Shown here piece by piece: positions 23,265 to 31,165 of a DNA stretch of 34,720 bases. Numbering within the stretch: position 1 is the first letter of the stretch; each line of letters begins with the position of its first letter. The notes beneath the pieces are model-generated. The model worked only from the letters and a program-made list of their open reading frames with translations, was not told the origin of the DNA and ran no database searches. This DNA is from Herpomyces periplanetae. Taxonomy: Eukaryota; Ascomycota; Laboulbeniomycetes; Herpomycetales; Herpomycetaceae. The translations under genes were made by a program, and so were the position numbers. Location of the stretch: the NCBI GenBank assembly GCA_009733715.1, contig WMKJ01000127.1, positions 1 to 34,720 of the forward strand, given 5' to 3'.

Positions 23265-24679
23265 TTAAGGGTTAACGAGTAAACTTGTCCATCGAGTATA
23301 CGGTTGCCAGGATTCAGGGGAAAGTTTCCTTTTAACGTTATCATGGAATTTTACATTCTCATCACAGTCTCGTTTAATACACTCTATTACACAATTTATC
23401 CCTTGTTGTAAAGTTGTGAGGTAGCCCTGAACTTGTAAATCGTGTTGTGAATTATTCACAAGTTTTACACTCATATCAAGTGCATTATACACAGGTTCCC
23501 ATCGTTTAACGTAGCGAATCAAAACAGCTCTATTTTCTGGCGTTACCCTTTCTTCAATTATCCGATCCTACACTTACATGATTGTTAACGAACCATTGTT
23601 CAAGTATTAACCTATTGAATTCTGAAAGAAACTTTGCTCAACTTACCATATGTTCAATCTCCATTACTTCCAACATACTCATTAACCGCTCAAGATACAT
23701 TTCATATCTTCGTCGATGAATGATTTCTTTGTCCCATTTTTCCATTAAACGGATCCCCAGTATTTCAATAAGCGGTCCCAACGTCCACGGTTGACCTGAC
23801 AGGTTAACCTGTTTACATTTTACCCTCCAAAAATGGTACGGAGAATCCATTAACTGGAGAACTCTTTCATAGTATACAATGAACTTTTCCAAATTCTCTT
23901 CAGCATATTCATCTCTGAGATACATTTCACGTAATCCATTCATCAAATAAAATAAAATTTCTCCACGGCGCATTGATAATCCCGTAGATCTAGCATGTTG
24001 CACAGATTTTAGAACACAGTCAGCAAAGTTAAGCTCGAGCCCGCGTCGTACGAAACTTTCAAGTAAATCAACCGGGACAGCATTTCTTCCACGTCGATGA
24101 TGACGATAGTTTATACCCTGAAATAGTTTGGCCAAATTTTTCCAATCATCCGCCGTCCTTGATTGTCGCATTATTTCGCGTACTGTTGTCCTGCGTGTAG
24201 GCAAATCCGTAAGTACAGAAATCGGCTTCAACGTGATCTTTGCATCCCCAAATCGTAGTATCATGGGTGAATTATGCCATTTATCCTTATACTCATCCGA
24301 GCTAGCATACTTAAATTGAGCTTTACTCAACGTTCCTGGCACAAGAATTTTTTCACGCGCTTCCCCAAACTTAAGTTCAAGTTCACGCGAAGAGAATCCC
24401 GTAAAATTCGGAAGCGGTGCTCCAACTAATTAAATATTAAGTGCGTTAGGTTAATCCATACATACGTTAAATTATCATTCATATGTCAATATAAAATATA
24501 TCTTTTCGTGATAATTCTACATTGCGCACGCACAATATGCCCTTCCAATCAAAAACCCTTAACTTACCCACCACATTCTTACTGTCTGATTGTAGCGAAT
24601 AATTTCTTAATTGTCTCGTTAAAATCCTTCCTAATCCAAACCTCAAAAGTTTCGCATCAGCACCTAATAATTTAATCAT
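23265..24679 (-). CDS. Conserved fungal mitochondrial protein of unknown function
   Basis: Three exons: 24568-24679, 23647-24425 and 23265-23567, with introns of 142 and 79 bases, both with GTAAGT donors, giving 397 residues. The first exon encodes an Arg/Leu-rich, acid-poor presequence (LLRFGLGRILTRQLRNYS) typical of matrix import. The mature part is soluble and largely helical, with VPGTLSKAQF, SPMILRFGDAKITLKPI, TVREIMRQSRTADDW and RRGEILFYLMNGLREMYL. It resembles, from memory, an unnamed protein found in filamentous ascomycetes with a similar presequence, VPGT motif and helical repeat-like core. I cannot give it a function. A less favoured donor (GTAAGA) would shorten exon 1 by five codons in frame. 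The promoter has CACGTGAC 79 bases upstream of the ATG. Confidence 0.8.
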
Positions 24680-24757
24680 TTTCAAACTAGTCCCAAATCT
24701 TCCTTCAAGCGTTCAGCGTCACTCCCCTCAATCACATGCACTAAACACGCTCCTAAG

Positions 24758-24765
24758 CACGTGAC
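24758..24765 (+). promoter_or_regulatory. CACGTGAC box in promoter of mitochondrial protein gene
   Basis: CACGTGAC followed by AACCTGG, 79 bases upstream of the ATG at 24679. The other boxes continue similarly (AGCCGGG at 3935, AGCCAGA at 30139). Confidence 0.5.
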
Positions 24766-25052
24766 AACCTGGCGCTTAATCATCCTCGCCGGTTCGGTGT
24801 ATAGATAGTCCGGTGCCGTTCGTGTACAAATTTGGTGTTTGGGAGAAGGGAAATGGATAGTTAATTTGATGGTTTCAATTTGAATTGTGAAATATTTAAA
24901 TTTGTTTCTATCTATTTTGTCCGATATTAAATCTAATGTTAACGGTTGTGCGTGATATCAGCGTTTATTATACACTTTATTGCTACGGTTCATTTGGTAC
25001 TGTCAATGTAAAGCCTTCCACTTTACATATCACTAGGAATCGGCGTGTTCAC

Positions 25053-25116
25053 GCGTATGTATGAGCGTGTGCATGTGCATATGCGTGTGCGTGTGAATAT
25101 GTGGTTGTGTATACGA
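25053..25116. repeat. TG-rich imperfect simple repeat
   Basis: About 65 bases of GTGTGCATGTGCATATGCGTG-like sequence, alternating purine and pyrimidine over much of its length, similar in style to 8351-8377. Confidence 0.7.
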
Positions 25117-25682
25117 GTTTGTGTAGCGTTGACTTAAGACTTTGCAAAACCAGGTTAGTCTGTCTTCGGGGAGGTTACACCCACTCACGCACGCTTAATA
25201 CCCATTTACATGGATATACTCTTTACCGTTGTGCCAATCGCGTGCTGTGGAATACAGGAAAATTTTAAGTGAAGTTACCAATTTTGCGCTTATTCGGAAA
25301 AGCTGGCTAGTCTAATATTCCTCGTTTTATCACCCTGTGCCAACGATACGCTGGAAAGTCGGATCTTTCCTGCCGAGCCAATTTAAACTTCCTTATAGCT
25401 TGTTAACCGGTTATATTTAGAAAGTTTGGTTAAAGTACATGACTTAATATTACATTACGACATATATGACAGATTACCTGGTCATCATCAGTTAAATGAG
25501 CATGCTACTCATCGTAGGAATGAGCATACCCAACTACGTTGTTATGACATCCACGTTTCCTCATGTTGTGTGAGAAAAAGCCTAAATTCATCGCAGGGAA
25601 AACTTTGTATCACAAAGCAGTTCAACATGACGGTAAGTTTACTATCCAGTAATATCACTTGTATAATAAATGCAGCTTTCTT

Positions 25683-26542
25683 TCATCCGGTCAATTTTCT
25701 CTTTCGACTCTGTGACGATTCATCGGTGGCGCCAGTTGTGGGCTCACGATAGGATGAATTTTCACTGGTCTCGACCGTTTCCGAAAATTTGACTCTCTTT
25801 CTGACCTTGTTAACCCCAATTTTTTGCTTCTTGAATGCCGGCTCAATATATCTATTAACACGGTTCTTAACATCGTACTCATTTGCCGTCGGTTTATCCG
25901 TTTCCGTATGCGCTATCACGCCGATCGGCCGGTAATGCATGCGTAAACCGTCTAAATTGTGTCTCCGGGTCGGCACATTAAATACTTTGTCGTAAGAATC
26001 TTCTGTTATACTTTCCGACCTTTTCATCAAAGTTTCAGCGTTTAATTGCGGTCTAAAGCTCAATGATAAAACGGCCGTATCTGAACCTGAACGTAATCGT
26101 ATAATTGTATTTTAGTTAGCGTATATAAATATTCCAGAACTGCTATCCTTATGAAATATCTTTTCATAATAGCGAGTTTCAGTAAATGATTGTGCGTTAA
26201 GTGTGAGATGCTGGTGTTCAGTAACGTACTTAGCGTATATCCTTCTCCATTGGGAATAAGTAACAATTCATCGCTAACTTCGGCCGATAACTCGTAGTCA
26301 ATCCCGCTATGTTGCAAAATACTCTTATTGGGAGTTAAGTTTGCTAGGTTGATGCCTCGTAAAACTTCAATGGGCAGAGTTGCCGGAGTCGATATTCTCC
26401 AGAGAATCTTGCCGTTAACACCCACATTGGCTAACTGAGGGATGGGTACGGTTCGCTTGATCCGCTTGTAACCAGGTGGAGCGGAAAAGTTTGAATGTTC
26501 CGCTGATACTCGGTTTATCACAGCATTATCATATTTTTCCAT
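25683..26542 (-). CDS. RPA34: RNA polymerase I subunit Rpa34-like
   Basis: Two exons, 26230-26542 and 25683-26086, separated by a 143-base intron (donor GTACGT, branch GCTAAC, acceptor CAG), giving 238 residues. The N-terminal half fits the Rpa34/PAF49 dimerisation domain: APPGYKRIK, then GKILWRISTPATLPIEVLRG, then SGIDYEL and the short strand GEGYTL. The second exon has the family-like GLRMHYRPIGV and ends in a Lys/Arg-rich tail (FKKQKIGVNKVRKRVKF and RKRKLTG), as expected for the basic C-terminal arm. Known role: a TFIIF-like heterodimer with Rpa49 that helps RNA polymerase I initiate, elongate and cleave rDNA transcripts in the nucleolus. The ATG at 26540-26542 is the first in frame after the GT-rich leader. 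Assignment rests on pattern, as this family diverges quickly. Two acceptors six bases apart are both usable. Confidence 0.8.
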
Positions 26543-27504
26543 TTCACTCGTACGGTACAAACAAGTAACAGTAGGGTGGAGAATTTAAGGCTTGTACAAG
26601 CGATGTTGGCCACTTTAAGCGTGTCCAGTACGCCCTCGATGGTGTCTTCCTCCTTGCAATACGCAAAAAATATTTCCCACTCTCCCCCGACTAATTTCAC
26701 CGATGAAATTCTGACCCGTTGCTCAGTTTCCCTTGACAAGCTAACTTTGCCTGCCCGAATTTATAGTTCATACTTAAAGCACGCATACATCACTAATTAA
26801 CTAAACCAAGCCTTTCCGTCTGGCCCACCCTCGTTCATTCACTCACACCTGCTAGCTAGCTATACTGATCAGTCTCAAACGTAGAAACGGCGTGAGGGTA
26901 TTATGATAAACGAGCACACATCAGCCCATTTCTCACTTTGCAAACGAAAAACCAAATCCCTCTGGGGTGTGCACGTGATCTTCGGTTTCCGGAAAAAAAA
27001 ATTCCGGAAACCATAATCGGAAGAAAGTCGAGCCGTGAAGGGTGGTAAATGCGACAAGTTCACGAAAATCGCCGAATTACGAGGAAATTTTACGCTAGAC
27101 CTGACTGGACGAATATAATGATTGTTTTGTGTGGGCTGAGAATGATGATATACTACCGTTGATGCTACTTCTGGGGAATTCGGGTAGGTGGTTTATACGC
27201 TAAACGATGCCACTTCATATCCGCAAGGATAAGAGAAACATTTGAAGGATTTTGGCAGAACGTAATCCCACAATGTATGGAAGAGAGTCAAGTAAAAGCC
27301 AACACATCCGAACCTCAAGACACACTAAGAGTTAAATTAAATACATAAACATCCAACATAAATGAGGCAAGCCTTGGGGCAAAATTGCTGATAAGCTTGG
27401 GCCACTGCCAGTACACAAACAATTAACAGCGAATAGCATTTACAATACTAAATATGCTTAAGCAATGGTTTGCTAAATTCACACATCTGCACTCTCTTCC
27501 TATA
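26543..27504. other. Intergenic region RMD5 stop / RPA34 start
   Basis: 960 bases. Holds CACGTGA at 26972-26978 and the perfect inverted repeat at 26984-27012. A minus-strand frame ending at 26518 (about 75 codons, containing ISSVKLVGGEWEIFFAYC) overlaps the RPA34 5' end in another phase. It has a coding-like look but no in-frame ATG, and I did not accept it. Confidence 0.5.
26984..27012. promoter_or_regulatory. Perfect 11-base inverted repeat beside a CACGTGA box
   Basis: GGTTTCCGGAA (26984-26994) and TTCCGGAAACC (27002-27012) are exact reverse complements around a 7-base A tract. Each arm itself contains the palindrome TTCCGGAA. CACGTGA lies 5 bases to the left (26972-26978). The position is about 440 bases upstream of the RPA34 ATG. 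It may be a dimeric factor site; as RNA it could form a hairpin. Confidence 0.6.
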
Positions 27505-29235
27505 CTACAGGAATACTCGCCGGGCATCGCGGGGATGGCTTTCTTCCGGACAATACGGGCACTTAAACTTTGCTCCGGCACTGATACGATCAAGAGGCTC
27601 TTTTGCTATAACGTGCCCACAGGGTAACATCATAGGTGGGTTAGTATCGGTCGTTTGTTCCTTTGATACAGGACACACGAAAACCGGATGAAAATGAAAG
27701 GATGAGGGAAGCGGAATCTCCACCTACAATATTGCTTAAGTTAGAACAGAGACATTGTTTTATACTGAACAGTACAGATATTACTTACAGGCAATTCGCT
27801 GGAACTAGTCCATTCGGCTTTTCCCTCTTTCAATACTTTTTGGAATTTTAATAAAACGGGTAGAGCAAGTGCACCGGCGTTAATTGCGACAAATAACGGA
27901 CTATCGGCTGAAAGACCTAAAAGTATACAAAATTCACGCTTGAATAACGTGGAAACTTCCTCCCATGCACTATCAATGTCTAACAAATGCTTATAAGGAG
28001 ATCTAGAATTGTTTTTCCAATATGCCAATGAAGCAATTAATTGTTGTACTTCACGGCCGTATCGTGAAACAAAGTTAGGAGAGGAAAGTTCATCACGAGC
28101 ATACGCCCAGGCCCGAAGTAGGGGCTGGGAAAAGTTATTAACGCTAGAATTTGGAATAGGCCCACCATCAACGTTCAAGTAAAGGCATAAAAAGCGCAGT
28201 CGACATAGTCGGAACTCAAGATCACTACCTCGACGCTCTAGTGAAGCATTGTTCCCTCGAGCCCAGTCTATGGCAGATGTGAGATCATGACGTTCACGCA
28301 TATCTTCAAGTATCTGATGCAATTTAAGGAAATCATTTTGGAGGGACACTGGAGCAAGCTCTTGGGTTGAGATATCAAAGGACTTAGTTGGAGGATAGTA
28401 TGTTGAGGTGCGATAAAATCCACATGATAGAAGTTTCTGGGACTCGCTAGATGAAGTTGGGCAAACGTGTGTAGGTTTGGACGCGTAATCCGATATCAGA
28501 GTCCTGGCAACGTCAAATCTCCCTTCACGGATCAAGTGCATAACAATAGCCCGACTAATAAGATGAGATTGTGAAGCAACAGATCCATATGAGTCGGTGG
28601 GAAGTGTGTTATCCTTGAATCTCTGTTGAGCGTAAGCATGAGCAAACTGGATATTTTAAAATTGACATGAAATTAAAGTCAATACAGAAAGATGAAAAAC
28701 AAGGATGATATATATGATTAGCATACACTTTTTATAATTTTTTCATAATTTGCCAATGCACTATGCATGCCTTTGAGGCAATTATGCTTTTTGGGGACTT
28801 TGTTATAAAGTAACTCTAAGCCTTGTTTAGTAGCACGTTCGTATTCATCGAGTATAGATGAAAGATTACCCGGATCTGCTCAAAGAGGTTAGAGAATTAG
28901 TAGGATGAAAAACTAAAATGTATAATGAATATTGTGAAGAGGATATACACGTGGCATGGGCGAGTGAATAGGCCTGGAGTAAGGAAGAGGGGTTTATGGG
29001 ATGAAGAAATTAAGCAAAAGGATGCAAAACATGAAAAAATGATAGTGTAGAAAACAAGAGATATCAAGGATAAAGTGTAGGGAAAAAGGTAAAGGTGACG
29101 AGGGGACTCACTGATGGAAATAGCTTGTTTGGTTTGCAGGGTGATGTTAATCAACTGCTGAACTTCATCAATGGCATACTGCAGAGTGTTCTTGTGTTGC
29201 TTCATAGAGTTAAGACTGTTAAAAAGGTCATCCAT
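27505..29235 (-). CDS. RMD5: GID/CTLH E3 ubiquitin ligase RING subunit Rmd5/Gid2
   Basis: Four exons: 29112-29235, 28727-28875, 27789-28646 and 27505-27723, with introns of 236, 80 and 65 bases, giving 449 residues (yeast Rmd5 has 421). The N-terminus is helical. A LisH-like segment [19 protein letters not shown] begins at about 127, CTLH at 197-246 ([20 protein letters not shown]), then CRA ([11 protein letters not shown]). The degenerate RING spans about 394-435 with [21 protein letters not shown] and FKCPYCP. Known role: with Fyv10/Gid9 it forms the catalytic core that ubiquitinates gluconeogenic enzymes such as fructose-1,6-bisphosphatase when glucose returns. The RING has the incomplete zinc ligand set normal for this family. 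The exon 2 acceptor (GAGCAG) has an alternative three bases earlier that stays in frame. Confidence 0.93.
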
Positions 29236-30013
29236 GGTGAAGTTTGAGGTGTTGGTGGATCAAAAAGCAGTGAAAAACGGTAAAAGTAAGTTTAAACACA
29301 TTTATCATATCTCCAGCGAGGAGGCTGATAGATGTGAAGGGGAAAACACTGGCGAATAAATTTCACTAAGGGAACAGCTAAGGCTAAAATTCGTGATAAA
29401 ATTTTTGCAATATATGGCGTGGGACGGAGTAGAATAAGGTGTGGATAATTACACACGAGATGAATGACCTGGTAAGGGATAAGGGTAACAGAAGGAATGG
29501 ACAATTGAGTAAATGTTAAGTAACGAAGGAGGTGATAGCGAATACGTTACTACGAGAACAGTTGCTGTGAAAGTATATTTTAGTATGCTTAATGATCTTC
29601 ACGAAAAGTGATAGTGAGGACCAGCTCAAATGAAGGAAAATCCCGATGATTTGGTAGCTGCTGAACACAGGCAAGGAAAGTAAATTAGTTAAAGGAACAA
29701 TTAAGCAGAGATGAAGTAAATTTTGGTATAGTTAATGGGGTAAGTTGAAGTGAAAAATAATTTGAAAAGGGTTAATTAACAAAGAAGAAAGGGATGGGAT
29801 TTTCATGTTTCACGCAAGCTTGGAGGAAGGCTAAAATAAAATAATAACGAATATAAAGACAATTTGTTGGGGAAAAGTGGAAGAGCACAGGAGTCAGATT
29901 GAATATCCTTAAAATTGTTTAGATTCGGACGGAGCGTGATCATGATAATTAACAAGACCATGAAACATTAAGCTTAGACAAAAAACTTCGTAGATCGTGC
30001 GCGTCGAATTTTT

Positions 30014-30048
30014 ATCGCGAAATTTTGGAAAAGACAGAGGGCACGTGA
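30014..30048 (+). promoter_or_regulatory. CGCGAAATTT element plus CACGTGA box
   Basis: ATCGCGAAATTTTGG at 30014-30028, then CACGTGA at 30042-30048. The first element is identical over 15 bases to 20149-20163, where a CACGTG also lies nearby. Confidence 0.45.
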
Positions 30049-30130
30049 GCATAAAATTAGCTAAGCGGGAAGTACAGACGGGACTTCCGGATTGGGCAAT
30101 TCGAATGACAAGGAAGCAGAGCGGAGCTGG

Positions 30131-30138
30131 CACGTGAC
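30131..30138 (+). promoter_or_regulatory. CACGTGAC box
   Basis: CACGTGACAGCC here matches CACGTGACAGCC at 3927-3938 over 12 bases. It lies between the divergent RMD5 and STB6-like genes, about 900 bases from the former and 1030 from the latter. Confidence 0.5.
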
Positions 30139-31165
30139 AGCCAGACCGCCCGGGAAGACACCGCCACATGCACCAGCCCGTGGTGGAGGAAGTGCTGACT
30201 AAGTGAATCCGGGGGAGGGTTAAGCGTTTGTCCGAGTCTTGTCGGAGAAGGAGATAGGTTTTTCCCCTTAGTCCAAAACGGGAAATTTGCTGCAAAATCG
30301 CGACTTTTGGAGGTTTTAAACGGGGAATTCTTCCTCGTTTGGTACGTTTATGGAGGTTCTGGAGTTTAAACACTTGCAACTTATTGAGACTATGAAGGGA
30401 GTGCCTTATTTATATTTATGTATTTATAATTCCTACGAAACAAGTTTATCATCATCTCTGTTATGCTCATTTATGTTGCCATTGTTCACTACAAACATTT
30501 TTTTGCGGAATAGATTAAATATCTAGTGTTCTATGCTTCACTTAACCAGGTAATCACACTCTTCCATACTCATTTGTTGACGGTAAAAGTTTTTAATATT
30601 CACTCTTGTTCATTCTATATACTAATATGGATTGTTCTTCTCTACTTCTATTAGTACTATCCAGTTTATTTCCTCATCAACTATATTATTAGCTTACATT
30701 CCTTACCTATACACTACATTCTCAAGTAATTTTTCTTAGGGATCTTGATGAACTAAACCTTTAAGTTCATAATTCTAATACCATTTTCATAGTCATCACC
30801 ATCTTATTATACTCATCTCCTTTAATTTACCTGTTCATCCAATACTTTTTCCGAATGAGCTTGTCACTATATACTTGTATATGTATGGACTAAGCATTCC
30901 TGACATATACTAACATTGAGCTATCTTAATTGGTACACATTAAAAGCCTTTCATTTGAGTATATTACTATGCTCACATCTTTTCGCGATCCTTGTCGCAC
31001 TATGTTCTATGTTACTCGGTAAGGAGATTCTCAAGGCTTGGTAATAAGTGTATTTCTTCCCCCAACTCGGGAAAGTTTACCTCGTCCTAACAACAATTGA
31101 ACACTGTAAAATGACTTAATTGAGCTTAACAAGTCTACTGTGATCATTGCCAAGTTGTGCATACC

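Larger units (their letters stand above)
24680..25682. other. Intergenic region RPA34 stop / mitochondrial protein start
   Basis: 1.0 kb with no accepted exon. It carries the CACGTGAC box at 24758-24765 and a TG-rich tract at about 25053-25116. A 108-codon plus-strand frame (25426-25752) overlaps the 3' end of the RPA34-like gene and has no recognisable features. Confidence 0.5.
29236..31165. other. Divergent intergenic region RMD5 / STB6-like gene
   Basis: 1.93 kb between two start codons. The left part (to about 30380) is purine-rich on the plus strand, while 30400-31150 is CT-rich, so each gene has a pyrimidine-rich leader on its own coding strand. Motifs at 30014-30028, 30042-30048 and 30131-30138 mark the likely core. 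A 156-codon minus frame (29909-30379) covers these motifs; it has no recognisable domain and I rejected it. Confidence 0.5.

Noticed and set aside
26518-26739. Minus-strand frame with ISSVKLVGGEWEIFFAYC overlapping the RPA34 5' end
   Set aside because: Looks mildly protein-like, but starts only at TTG, an in-frame stop lies shortly upstream, and no plausible splice joins it to RPA34 or to another exon.
29909-30379. 156-codon minus-strand frame
   Set aside because: Lies over promoter motifs between divergent genes, has no recognisable domain or supporting splice structure.
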